A stretch of 64,000 nt of DNA from positions 17,731,217-17,795,216 of the forward strand of contig NC_083561.1 in assembly GCF_019925205.1 (NCBI RefSeq), read 5' to 3'. The position numbers and the translations under genes were made by a program. The first letter of the stretch is position 1. Each line of letters opens with the position of its first letter. This document shows, piece after piece, positions 35,053-48,373 of the stretch. The notes beneath the pieces are model-generated. The model worked only from the letters and a program-made list of their open reading frames with translations. It was not told the DNA's origin and did no database searches. This stretch comes from Metopolophium dirhodum (lineage: Eukaryota; Arthropoda; Insecta; Hemiptera; Aphididae).

Positions 35053-37855
35053 TTTTGTTAGTAATTATAACCTATGAACACAAATTTCAAAATTAATTGA
35101 AATTCTAATACATTTAGTAGGTACCTATTGACACTCGAATAATTGTCATAAAAAGTAAACTATTAATATCCTTGAAAGTTACTAAAAAAAAATACTAAAC
35201 CTTCAATGAACTCATGTAAGTAATATTACAAATCTTAAAACTACTAAAACATGTTTACAACCAATACCATATATTGTATTATTAATCTGGAATTCATAAA
35301 TGAATCTAGTTTTAGATCCAATAATATTGAATTTAGATTATTCTATAAAATATATTATGCCTTTCTTTCTAAACAAGGGCACCCATTAGGATAGAGCGGG
35401 GACCAACAACTCCTCCCCTAACTTTAGAGATTTATCTTAGAATAAGACTGTATATTATAATAAAAACATCAATTTATGAAAATATTAAACAAATGTTTTT
35501 TTATTGTTACAAGTAACCTAGATATAAATTATTGGAAGTTGGAACACAATATTTCAAAATAAAACCAGAATAAGAATTATTAAATTTCAGTGACATAGGC
35601 TGTGCTCTAAAGGATTAAACTGATAGGTAGTTATTACTCGTGTTTTTTATAGATAATTTTATCTACCTGAAAAGAAAACCATTAATAAATCATATTTAAT
35701 CAATTATATTTCAACAAACCAAATTAATCACTAAAAAAATAGAAGGGCTCAATTTAATGGGAATGCTAATTATATTTGAGAAATACAAAAGAAAATAATC
35801 AAACTTAAAAAAAAATTCAAAAACGATCAATAATATATTAAGTTGCTTATGACAGTATAAACAGTTTCATTTTCACTGTTGATAAATAAATTGTTTTGTC
35901 TACTGAATTAAATTATATAAAATTGCTAATATTATGTGGTTTGAGTTTTTATGGAGACTTATAAACTATAAAGTAACAAGTATGATGGAACAAGGAACAA
36001 CTGTTGCAATTGTCACCAGCCTACCAAGGGTTGTTATCTATACTTTATGGTTTCATATACCAATTAATATATATTATGTTACCACCACAAATTAAGATAT
36101 ACATATATATAAGTATACCTTAATTCATGGTTACGACCATATTAATACCTATTAAAAACACGTTTGTGTCGAGGTGGGGTATTTTATGGCATATTACAAT
36201 AACTTAACAGTCGGGGTCCAGTGGGTGTGTACTATATACGCTGTTATATATTAATATTTATTACCTAGTACCTACACAATACTACGTCGTATTTTCGGAA
36301 ACGGGTTGTTGTGGTGGGAGACGGGAACAGGGTAAAACACTTAGTATACGTACCGGTCGACTTCTGTAGTCTGTACCTGTTCAACGTAAACGGAATAAGT
36401 ACCCAAATTACACGACTACGGCGACGACCACTTTATTCTCTCTTTATACTACTACTATTAGTATTTAGTACTATATACGACTAATCAGCACTCGGTAAAA
36501 GTAACAACAGGTGTGTCGTCTCGGCGGCGTCAAAGTTGAGTACCCGAGTAGGTACTTGAACGTGTGGATTTTAGAATAGTTTTTAGATATTTTTATCTAA
36601 AGGGAACACATGGGGTAGGGGAGTCGGCTCGTCAAGCGACAACTGACAAGACTGTGTCGATAATTCCCACCCACCGGTGCCGTGGCGACGACCGTCCGTA
36701 ACGGGATACGGGCCAAGTCGGAGTGTGCGTGTATTGTGTAACACAATAATTATCATCTACCACAACAGAGTAAGTCGGTAGAGTGTGCACTATGTACACG
36801 TCACACGACTACTGAGTGTCTGAGTAGTGACTATATATAGTGAGTACTGGGTACCGACTACCGAGTAGTGTACCGACGAGAAAGATAAAAAAAAAATAAA
36901 AAACTCAAACGAAAAGTGAAACCACAGATTATATGATCATATAATCTGGGTGAAACCTCCGTCGCGGGTGTTGTCGGTGGTTTGATAAGAAAACGCCGCT
37001 ACGTGTGATAACCGCCGCCGCGGGAGAGTTTCGGCGTTTCACAATTCTTTGGACTATTTACATCATCATTGTTATCGGACCGGTGGCCGGGCCAACGAGA
37101 ACGGTTGATTAGCGCGCTCACCGAGCCCATTGGCCAGTGGCCGCGATACCGCGTCGGGAAATCCGAGCGACCGGGTGATAACGGGACGATGGTGAACAGC
37201 AAACGCTGTACGGCGTACACCACTCGTGCACGGCTTCGGGCTTACCGATGTGTGTGCGTACACACCACCGTCCGCCACCTCCGCCATCGCTCGTAGTCGG
37301 TGTTAAATGACTAAATAATCGACGGACGATCAACGAACCGACCGTACCTTGCCGGCCAGTCAACAGAGACAGTGCCGTCTCGCTTGTCGCCGTGGACGTG
37401 ACGCAAAACATTTGGTGTGCGGACCGACGACGTCGACACTCAACCACCGTTGCAGTAGTAGTGTCCACTGCGCGCACCGGCGATCGTGACGCTACCGTCG
37501 CACGGCAGTCAGTGGTCGTACGCGTAGTAACTAGTACTTAGTAGTAGTAGACGGTGGTCAGTACTCTGTAGATGGTGTTGTAGAGTAAGCAGTCGGACAG
37601 TCGGTAGTCACTAGTCATAGTAATAGTGGTGGCGGCGGCAGCTGTTGAGTGTTTATGTACGTGTTGAACGTGTGTGACGTCGCGTGACCGGCAACGAGAA
37701 CCACGACGACGACGACGACGACCGCGCGAACCGACCCGCCGGACACGGCAAAGTCGGCGCAAATCACTGTCGCTGGTGCTACGTAGCTACCAGTCGACGT
37801 CGAGCAGCGGCGGGCGTGCACTAGTTGCTCGGCGACGGACAACCCGGCCGTGACG
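35053..37855. promoter_or_regulatory. Divergent promoter region between PPCS and MRI1, GC-rich at its right half
   Basis: The gap separates two outward-facing genes. From about 36290 to 37850 G+C rises sharply and CG dinucleotides are common, including CGACGACGACGACGACG near 37706, unlike the AT-rich flanks. This suits a CpG-rich promoter and 5' UTR for MRI1, probably also serving PPCS. Open frames here have no recognisable family and look like by-products of GC-rich DNA. A perfect 24-bp palindrome lies at 36925-36948. Confidence 0.5.
36925..36948. repeat. Perfect 24-bp palindrome in the PPCS/MRI1 promoter gap
   Basis: CAGATTATATGA followed directly by its reverse complement. The palindrome is flanked on both sides by GTGAAACC in the same orientation. 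Confidence 0.8.
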
Positions 37856-40800
37856 ATGACTCTACAGGCAATCAAGTACGAGAACGGCACGTTGGAAGTG
37901 CTGGATCAACTGCTGTTGCCCAAAGAGTCGAAGTACATACCCATTTTAGGCGTTGAGGACGGATGGAAGGTCATCAACAAAATGCAGGTACGTGGTGTGC
38001 AGCTTTGCCTCTTCACCCACCGGTTCCACCAACCCCTCGTGACATCCGTTTCGGAACTTTACTCCCTCCCCTCCCCCCTTGCAACAGGATGGATACGCAT
38101 GCAGACGACCATGTGAGAAACTGCCATGTCAACAGGCCCACCAGCTTTATCGGTCACACAGATTTTAAACTGATTGCTTGAGCTCCCAAAATTAACACCG
38201 ATTCACCACATAATCTCTTTTTAGTAACCCGCCACTTGAATTATTTTCTAATTATATAATACTAATGTCAGTACTGTGTATGTCTCTGAATTCTTTAGAT
38301 TATTAATTATTATACTCCTAACCTATGGCAGTGCTATTATACATAGGTACTTGATAAACAATTTTGTTTTATCTCTTGCTATTTTTAATCTATTATATCA
38401 TATTTTACCTATTTTCTGTTTACTACATACTCAACAGGTTAAAATTCCCTCAATAATTTCTACAGTTGAAAACAAATTAGTACCTAATTAATTATTTTAA
38501 ATGATATGTAACTGTTGAAACTATGAACACAGGTTTATAATATAATTGTGTAATGTAGGTGCTCTTTTATAACAACAAAAAGATTGATTTACAAATCTAT
38601 CAATATGATTTATTTAAATAATTAAATTAAGTTTACTTCAAATTCAGTGGTACAATAATTACCTTTTCCTTGTCTTTTTTCATGTGACGTGGCCACATTA
38701 TATTTCTGCCTCATCTTTAGACACAAGAACTATTAGGTAATAAATCCAAGGTTTCTTTTAAAAATTATATCTCCCTCACTTAGACTTATTATTAAGTACA
38801 CAACTTATTTAAATAATAATAATTTTTAGAAATTATACTTAATTCATAGGTAGTAGCTTCATTAGGTATTTGAAAAAAATATATTCAATATTGAATAGAA
38901 CATAAGTTTTTTCATATTTTAGATCCTCATGTTATATTCTGTATATTTCTTACATTTTTATAATAATTAGTTATAAATAAAATTTACAATAGACTATATA
39001 GACCTAACCTACCTATATAGATTCTTACAATCTTACTTTTGACTATCATTTATTAATAACTATGTTGGAAAATTTAAATAAATTTATATGAAAGATTTTA
39101 ATATGTAACAAATTTTATGTAAATTATAGGTAAGTACTGGTAAATTCAAAAAATAAGTATTGGGTAACAATAATTTCTTAGCGCTATCAAAGCGGCAAAC
39201 CGCTTCCATACAATATACAGCTGTTAAGTTTTACAACCTAGGTCCTCCAACATGTAAACTAGTTTCAATTTTAGTAGAAACTCAAGCCTAGATTTTACCT
39301 AACTTTAATAAGTAATTAATGCCATCAATAATAATTTGTCAACGTTGATCAAAAACAACTACAACCGTTCATTTTTTGACTAAAAAAAATTTCATTGATC
39401 AGCCAAAAATTGTTTGCAGTCATGTTTCATCCCTTTAAATTATCAAAAAAAAAGACAATACTTATAGGCTGTTTTATCTTATTGTTTTGTTAAATAAAAA
39501 TATGAAATTACTGAAATTCTTTATTTAAAGAACGTTATGAACTGTGTATATTATCTTTTGTTACTAACATTTTTTATTATTCATTATTTATGGTATCTAG
39601 AAATCTTATATACCTATGTGTTGCTAGTAAGCACTTAACTAAAAAGATAAAATAAGTACCTATAATGTATTTATTTACATTAAAATAAGTATTGGTCAAG
39701 ATTAATAAAGAAAAATCTGTTTAATAAATCAATTACTCTACCCAAACACGCATAACATGTAATACAATATAATATTACCTTATATTTAATTTGTTGGCAT
39801 TAAATATTTTGTTGAATAACTTATGCTAGGCATATTTTTTGTCAAAGATATTGACCATAATTTATTTAATAGTCTGGAATTTATAAATAGTGAACAGTTT
39901 ACAACATTGACTGTTAAGATGATATAATATTATACTAGTCTTATTAAATAATGTTAAGTGCATTAACTAATGCAATAAGTTTATCATGAATATTTAATCA
40001 TCATATTAATAGATTATATTTAAAAAATAAAATAGTTATCAAATATATAAACACATGTATTAATGTAAATGTCCATCGTAATTGATAGGTACCTAATAAT
40101 TTATATATTAAACCCCGTCTTCCATCCATATTCAACCTCTATATATAATAGTGTAATATTTGATTAATACATAATATGAGATAAAAACTAAATTAGTATT
40201 TTGTAAAAGGAGTTTAAAAAAATAAATATAACTAAATATCATGTAAAAATATAAAATGTAATTACTTTCTTATCTTATGTTTTGACGTGTTAAATACATT
40301 TAATGTTTTACAATAATTAATAAAAAAGATAATGAATATCATAGAGCAGTAAATAAAAATATATAATTTAATTTATACTTATCTTATTAATAAAAACTTT
40401 AATATTTAAACAATGAAAACCAAATAACTGTATAAATTATTTATAGAACCTTTCATACATTTCAGATATCTGTACGTGCTTATAAAGTAAAACATCATAT
40501 TAATTTATGTGCTATACTTAAATGTCTGGCTTAGTGTTGATTTTTTCAATTATAATACTATCAAAATATATTTGGTCATCTAGCCAAGGTAACATACATT
40601 AAAGATTACACCTAAGAAGATTAACATTACATAATAATCTACCTAAATAAAATAACTTAAGATAAAAAATATATATAATGTACGTAAGAGATATAAATTG
40701 TTAGGTACATAGACAGGTATAATACATGACTAAATAGATGGGTATAATATATAATTAGTTTAATTAGTGTAATGGTATATCAAGATTTATTTTATTATAT

Positions 40801-43800
40801 TAGATGTCCAAAGTTTCTATCCATTTTACTGTACGTATCCGTCGTTACTTGATTAGCCTAATATAAAATTCAAATGGATAATATATACCTATATAATGCA
40901 ATTATGCAATTTTAACTACAACTTATGATTAGGTTCATAAAAATAACTTTTTTATCTTATAGATTTGCACAACAGATAGATATACTTATATTATTAAAAA
41001 TTAAGACACTATAATTTTGTACAATTTATATTTGTATGTGAAACAATGTAATATATATCCCTACATCTGGATATTATAATTTAATTTAATATTTATAATC
41101 AAAGATAATATGATTTATGTTGTAGGTACCTACTTATTGTAATTAGTGAAAAATCTTATGATTCACCAATATTGTATTTACCTGTTTAAATTGACAATTT
41201 CATATACATTTTCATATTATCACGGTTTTATTCATTTATGCATTGTTATTTGTAGGTACGTGGTGCTCCAGCTATTGCCATTGTTGGTTGTTTAAGTTTG
41301 GCTGTTGAAATATCAAAGGAAGAGTTTGAAAAAAAAAAGGCTCTTCGACGAGAAGTTGAGGGTAAACTAAATTATTTAATATCTGCTCGGCCAACTGCTG
41401 TAAATATGAAACAGGCCGCAGACCATTTAATATCTTATATAAACTCTTTGGATAATGATGAATCAGTTTCAGCACAAGAAATGCAAGCTAGGTGAATTAC
41501 TTTTATAATAAATGATCTCATCAATGTTTGTTTAGTACATTACATAATTTATTCTTTAGGTTTGTAGCAGCTATAGAAGCAATGTTAGAAAAAGATATAT
41601 CAGATAATAGATCAATAGGAGAATTTGGAGCTAAAGCAATTTTAAACAATGTTACGGATGGTGAACAAGTTCGTATTTTAACGCACTGCAACACTGGTTC
41701 ATTAGCTACTGCATATTTTGGTACTGCATTAGGTGTTGTACGTTGTCTACACTCTGCTTCAAGACTGGGTAAAATTTTTGAATAAATATTTGTTTTTGTT
41801 TCAAGTTTCAAATATCGTACCACTATGTTTATATGAGTCATTTACTTTTTAATGCAAATACAAGTTACATATTAAACCAAGATGTATTTAAGCATAAGTA
41901 TTCTTTTTTAGAAAATTGTTATTTCACGGAAACAAGGCCTTACAATCAAGGTGCTAGATTAACTGCTTATGAATTAGTTCATGATAAAATACCATCAACC
42001 TTGGTCTGTGATAGTACTGTTGCTTATTTAATGAAGACTGCTCAGATTAATGCTGTTGTTGTTGGTGCCGATAGGGTAGCAGCTAATGGAGATACTGCTA
42101 ACAAAATTGGGACGTATCAAGTTAGTATATTTAATTACTTTTACAATGTAGTATGTACAAATTATTATAATCTGAAAATGTATCTAATTATTTATATTTA
42201 TTATCCAATTTTTCTAAAGCTTTTGTTTTCCCGTATACCACACTGTCTTAATTGATGTATTACGTTCTTTGGGAATTGATCCTGGTTTAAATCTTGGAGA
42301 ACTGGCCACAATGGGTCAATTATTTCAACATTAAGTTCAATAATTTCAGCACCACCTTGGGTATACCAATAGGTGGTCATCTATACTCTGTTCTAGGAGA
42401 GACCGTACTCGTTTTTTCGTCCGTTGCTGCGCATCCCCCACCATTTTCACCTGTTCAGTTACGAACAGTTGCTGGTATACTAGAACAAGTCCCACAAAAA
42501 TTTTAATCTTTTGTAAAAGTTTAAATTAAATATCTCCTGTCGGCCTCATATCCTGCATTAGTCCTGAAGGCTAATTTAACATTCTTAGTTGATCATTGAC
42601 ATGCTCTCAACATTGCATTCCTCCAAAAACTAACTGGTTCCATTGATTATTTTTTTCTATTATCAATTCAAGTACCAATCAAGAACACCTGTAATCCCAT
42701 TTCTTATACCTATCCATTCAGCTACTTTTTTGAGAAACAAGCCATTAAGCAGTATCATGAAACTTGTCAACAAGGACCAGTAGGTAGATCACCTAATTTT
42801 TCTGACATATGTCATAGTAGATTTTTTAGATAGAGGGCCTACTGCAGGAGACCCCACTGTGGATCCAGAATTTACGTTATAACGTACAAATAAATAATTA
42901 AACATTACATTATATGTAGGTGCTTTGATTGCATCTAATTCTTTTATTAAAAAAAGGGGGGATGATAGGGAGCCATTGATGTAAAATGTCATAGTATATT
43001 TTAAACACTTCGGCGCCACTGTCAAAGACCTCTTATTTAATTTTGTTTGGTTCCATTAATATTTCATATGTTATTCTTTCTATATATTTACTTTAGTACA
43101 AACCGCTGTACATTATTTAACTATTAGGATGGGGAGCCCGTGTCTCACAATAAATTAATAAATTATATCAAATTTTCTATCAATTTTAAAACACTATTCA
43201 TGACATTTGAAATATATATATATATTCATAATGTAAGTTATAACTTGTTTTTTTTTTCCATCAGATTGCTGTAGTTGCCAAACACCACGAAGTTCCATTT
43301 TATGTAGCTGCTCCACTAACTTCAATTGATTTTAATGTAAATACTGGTGATAATATAGTGATTGAGGAGAGGCCTCAAGTGGAAATGACTCATATAAATA
43401 ATATTAGAATAGCTTCTCCAGGTAAAATTTTTTTTTTTTTAATTGTTAATTAATTAACCAACACTGTTGGTAGTATCAAAATTATTTTTGTTTGTTAATA
43501 CTTAAATTTACAATTTGAATGACACAATGTGAAATGCAATTCATTATTAATAATGGTGATCACAAATTAACCTAATACTTAGCAAGCATAATTCACTGGT
43601 ATGTAACAAATTATATGTAAAGTATATTAGAACTTAAAATATTTAATTACTTCCAAAAGAATATAAGATAGTAGTGTAAAGAAAAGATTAGAAGTTTATT
43701 ATGCAATATTCTTAACTGTATTTTCTATGTACTAAGTTTCTTTTAAGTAAATTATTTATCTAATTAAATATTATCTTAATAATTATTTATATTCTGTTTA

Positions 43801-44785
43801 ATTTATGTTCTTTATACTATAAATTTAACATTTTCATGAGAAGCACTGCAGGCGTTGGAAATAGAAATTTTGTTTCTATCAGTGCACAATGTACATCAAA
43901 AATGTACCCATCAATTTTTCATTATTTTTAATATTTTTATTAAAATGTTTTTAGTTTAGACTTAATAATCCAAATTAATTAAAATATTAATTATGTTTAC
44001 TGTACTAAATTACTATTATCAGTATCAGCCGTGTTTCTTACAGTTAAAACAAATGTTGGTCCACTTCTTTACAACAGTAGGCAACCTTACTTTGTTCATG
44101 ATCAATGAATAGGTAGTATTATTATCTGTGTTGTACGACTTTGTTTCTATATTTTCATTCTACAAAGAGATATAAAAATTAAAATAAATGTATCTCTGTT
44201 TAAAAATGTAAAGGAAAAAAATAATCTTTAAGCTACTACATATTATATTCTTCTACGTAAATTAAATAGTTTGGAAATCAACTACAGTATTAAACTTGAA
44301 CCCACTGTGTTGTGTTTTGATCTTAGTAAAAAATCAATTCCACCTAATTGTGTACATTTTTATTTTTGTTTATAAATCTACAATATAATTTTTGTTATTA
44401 CTAAATATTTAACTAACTATACTTAATTGTTGGTTATTATTAAAAATTCCATCTCCAGTAATAGATTGGCGTATAGAAAGCATTTTTCACATTAATATTC
44501 ATTTACAGTTATACAATTTATATATTAATATTGCTTGAGTTTGAATTCCATAGGTTGTTTAGATATCTATTTATTTTTTAATTAATTAAACTTGATGTAT
44601 TAATTTCCTACAATAAATGTATTTAAATAATTTCAGGTGTAACTTGTTGGAATCCAGCATTTGATGTAACACCAGCGCGACTGATAACTGGAATAATCAC
44701 TGAAAAGGGTGTTTTCCGACCGTCTGAACTCTCCACACTCCAGTCTCAATTGCAAGATCATAAAAATTCACTTCCCCAACTGTAA
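37856..44785 (+). CDS. MRI1: Methylthioribose-1-phosphate isomerase, 6 exons, 363 aa
   Basis: Methionine salvage enzyme that isomerises 5-methylthioribose-1-phosphate to 5-methylthioribulose-1-phosphate (MtnA, eIF2B-alpha-like fold). Exons 37856-37987, 41256-41491, 41560-41768, 41912-42120, 43265-43421, 44637-44785; in phase, 1092 nt. Landmarks: 'VRGAPAIAIVGCL' at the start of exon 2; 'THCNTGSLAT' with the catalytic-type Cys166; 'ETRPYNQGARLTAYEL' near 197; 'GADRVAANGDTANKIGTYQ' with the catalytic-type Asp246; and C-terminal 'NPAFDVTPARLITGIITEKG'. The ATG at 37856 is the first in-frame Met of a GC-rich first exon and gives the usual N-terminus. Intron 1 is 3.3 kb and begins with a near-copy of the start of exon 2. 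Length matches the family (about 360-370). Confidence 0.94.
42250..42800. other. Unexplained block in MRI1 intron 4
   Basis: Less AT-rich than the rest of the intron, with a 70-codon open frame at 42294-42506. Short peptide-like runs such as 'LRSLGIDPGLNLGEL' appear in another frame but end in stops. It could be a decayed processed gene or transposon fragment. I do not recognise the family. Confidence 0.3.
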
Positions 44786-45663
44786 TACATACCTAAATAT
44801 TATATCATTGCACAAACGCATCGTACAACTTTTCTATGAAAAAAAAATTTAGGCTATTTTTATAATATATGTATGCGAAAGCTACATTCCTAAGCCAACG
44901 ACATCAATTTTTATTTATGTATAAATGTATAATCATAATATTATTGTCTGTTGAAAAATATTTTTAATATTATATGGAAACAATTAATTCCATAGACGAA
45001 GAGTACATTGAGAATAGACCAATTATTACTAATATATTTTAATTTAGTCAAGTATAGTTGTGATACAAGTTATAATATTATTTTTATAATTTAATTTAAT
45101 TCTTTTTTATGTATACATATATAATATAATATCTATTTATATATATATATGTACATGGGTTTTAAATTATTTTTATTGGAAAAAAAAAGCATGGCTATAA
45201 ATCATTAAAAAATTATTTTCATAAAGGGCCTTTAAAGAAAAATTCAAGATTTTTTTATACCTAATACATATTTTAACAATTCATATATGAAACTAAATCG
45301 TTTATTTTCTAAACATTTTGTATTCTTAAGTTCTAACATAAATTAATATGAAGATCAATGTTGTTTTCAATCATTATAATAATTATAGTATAATTTATTT
45401 AAAACCCTTAAATTGGGTATACACCCACATATCTAATTATGCGTGTATGATTTATTATAAAATTCCCATTCGAATTCTTACTTTATGTACTTATATGGTG
45501 TTTATACTAGCTCATTGTGATAATTGATAAGCTATAAACATACAAATATTAATGTTAATACCATGTTATTATGTATATTTACATTTTTATGTTTGGGGTA
45601 TCTAACAAATCTTCTTCATAACTTTATGTAGCATAAAGTACCTATTTCAATGCGCATTTAATG

Positions 45664-45696
<33 letters not shown>

Positions 45697-46452
45697 AAAT
45701 TATTTATATTATTATATTTTTAATGATATATTTTAGAGATCCTTTTACTAGACATATAACTCTTTGCCTGTTACATATTTATAAACTGCCTATGTAAAAT
45801 GAAAACATGTGCGTTGAGATTGTTAATATGTTAATAATTGTCTCTAATCTGCAGATTAATATAATAATTATTTATTTACTTAAAAGAAAAAAGAATAAAT
45901 AAACACAAACAAATTGTTACATCAATTTTATAATATGATAAACATTTTGTTAAACGAATAAAGCATAATGTAATTATTATGTGGGTATGCATAGGTGGTA
46001 TGTGATTAGCGACCTTAACCTTGAAAATTTGACAAACTTGGGTGGAAAAACAAGATGCTAATGTACATTGAAGAACTACAACAAATAAATAAATGGCGTC
46101 AGTGAAAGAAAAGGAAGAAGACGTCGAGTGTTCATTTTTACACCCAGGCACGTTTATATTTTTTTTCTAGTGATCTAAATATAGATCAAACAGGGACTGG
46201 GAGTTTTTACTACGCGCATGCTGCCCAATGCGCCATCGAATCGGCCAACTATCAGGACGTTTAGCACGGGAAAAAACATTGTTCAATTTATAAATCAACT
46301 TAGATAATCGCACCAGCAGCGTAGCGTGCGCGAGTGTTAAAAAATTAGAATAACATATTGGTACGGCATCGTATTACTATATTTCGTTTCGGTACCTAAC
46401 TGTATTGCATATTTTCGCCGTACAAACGCCGTTCATTTTCAACGGAATCAAA
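44786..46452. other. Intergenic region after MRI1
   Basis: AT-rich sequence holding the MRI1 3' UTR. A clean (ATT)n microsatellite is at about 45668-45696. Towards 46150-46450 the composition becomes richer in CG, suggesting a promoter and 5' UTR for the candidate first exon at 46453. An ATG at 46093 opens a 25-codon frame that I could not tie to any gene. Confidence 0.45.
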
Positions 46453-46530
46453 ATGGGCAGTGTCGAAGAAATCTATGAAAATGAAATTCACCGTACCATC
46501 ACGCGGCGTACGAGCTTCAAAATTCAAGAG
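46453..46530 (+). CDS. Possible first coding exon of an unrecognised gene (26 codons)
   Basis: An ATG following AATCAAA opens 26 codons (start 'MGSVEEIYENEIHR', end 'TSFKIQE') and ends at a donor-like GAG|GTAAAT in phase 0. Upstream sequence is CG-richer, as at other starts in this window. No matching downstream exon was found before 64000, so later exons, if real, lie beyond long introns outside the window. I do not recognise the protein. Confidence 0.35.
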
Positions 46531-47664
46531 GTAAATGATTTTCTAAATAGCTATTAATCATTACCTATATTATATTGTCGCATAACAATAATATTAATAT
46601 ATACATTATACTTCTTTATTTCCAATGTTTGTGCGTGCCTTGCAGATTTTAATAAGTAATAACGTTTATCGAAATTTCCAATTGAACCAGCAAAATAAAT
46701 ATACATCAACGTTCTACCTTGGCTACTAGACTTATACTATAATATTATTATTATCGAACATCATAATATAATAATAGTATCGTCTGCTTTAAAAAATATT
46801 TTCACAAAATCCAGACTTTAGTATTAACTATTGGACGATGTTGTATAATATTATTCTTTTTAAAAACAATAATATACTGTATGTCTATACGTGTGGTTGA
46901 TTTTTTGTTCTGCGAGACTAAATAGATTAACTACGTAGCATTGATAAATTATATGTCGCACAATGAAAAACAAAAACCTACAGTAGGAAGTGAAAATTGA
47001 ATGAAAAATGTTTTCGACATTCAAGGTCAACAATTCGTTTAAAATACAAGTAAAAAAATAAATTGAACACGAAGTATAATATTATAGTAATGTACTAATG
47101 TAGTAGGTATACCTAAACCATTTCAGTGCTCGAATTGAAAAAATAAAAAAATGGAGACTGAGATTTTTTAAATATTTACTAACTGTTATTAGCGTTTCTT
47201 GAAATTATTGAACCCAATCTAATTTATCATCAAATTAATAATTACAATGTAATAAAATGTTCCTATTCCAGTAACTACCTACTTATGCATGAGCGATTAA
47301 ACTAAATAAATTGAAGTAGTATATATTTTATTCACATTAACAATAATTGTAATTAATTAAATGTACCTATACAATAATTTATATTTTATAAGGTTCTGAA
47401 TTTTGAGTGAAGCGATGAATGTATTTGATTTTACAAAGAAGAGTATTTTTATACGTGTATGTCTGTCATCACCTTTTAGGGCAGTAAAAATGCTTTGATT
47501 TTAAACTGGGAGTGGTTTTTGGTAGCAAATTGGATTGAGTTGGTACTTTTATGGATCAAAAGTAAAAAATTCACACTACCAACATAACAGGAAAAACAAA
47601 AAACAGTTAAGAAAAAACGGGAATTTTCACGCAAAATTAGTTTTTGAAAAATTAAATTTTGTAT

Positions 47665-47790
47665 TTTGATGTAGAATCGCACAGAATCGTTTTTCGTATA
47701 CAATGATTTTATATCATTGAATTCAAATTGAATTTATCCGTTACAGCGACCCATCTAGACACCTTCTAGATACCTACTTTTTTATGTTAC
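47665..47790 (+). repeat. Dispersed repeat A, copy 3
   Basis: Contains AGAATCGTTTTTCGTATACA, TCATTGAATTCAAATTGAAT and TTACAGCGACCCATCTAGACACC, matching the copies near 2275, 11855 (reverse) and 59030. Confidence 0.7.
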
Positions 47791-47936
47791 TCAATAAATT
47801 AATAACCATAGATACTTTTTAGAGTAGAAAAGTAGATTACTATTAGCATTTTTTGTACATGATGTATTAGTCAAAATATTTTAACGCTTTTTGATCTATA
47901 TGTAGACATTTGACTTTTTCGATTTTTTTTCTTTAA

Positions 47937-48373
47937 AAGGACGTCACATCCGCATGTGTTGTCTCAGTGTAACACATGCGTACGACATAGAAAAATAGTG
48001 TTTATGCAGTCTAAGTAGAACTCGCTCAATTTTGGTTCTAGAGTAAAAATACCTTTTACCTATAAAATTGAATTGTGACAATATTTCTAATGGCAAGACG
48101 TTTTTTCCATCATTCCCAATATAATGTTCATTATACCGTTTAGAAATAACAACAATTTCAACATTTTTAAATGACCTTTAACTTTTCAAAATTAAATTTT
48201 TTTTTTAAACTTACCGTCTTGCCCTCTAAAATATTGTCATCTTTTAATTTTGTAATGGTGTGTTTTTATTCTAACACCAGAGTTGAGCGAATTTTACTCA
48301 GATTGCTTAAACACGTTTTGTCTATATCGTATACGTGTAAGACAGAGACAACACAAGCGGGTGTGACGTCCTC
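47937..48373. mobile_element. Foldback MITE, copy 3 of the TGTCTCxGTCTTAC family
   Basis: About 437 bp. The left end AAGGACGTCACATCCGCATG pairs with the right end, which in reverse reads AGGACGTCACACCCGCTTG. Both continue into TGTTGTCTC...GT. Left flank is TTAA; the right flank TTAT is one base off. The arms carry the same order of words as the 8001-8442 element but have diverged. Confidence 0.8.

Noticed and set aside
36999..37890. Several minus-strand frames of 70-120 codons in the GC-rich PPCS/MRI1 gap
   Set aside because: No recognisable domains, Arg/Ser/Pro-rich composition typical of GC-rich non-coding DNA, and position in a promoter/5' UTR region.
45876..46151. 91-codon minus-strand frame 'MPGCKNEHSTSSSF...'
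   Set aside because: No domain, AT-rich second half, no splice context or conserved pattern.
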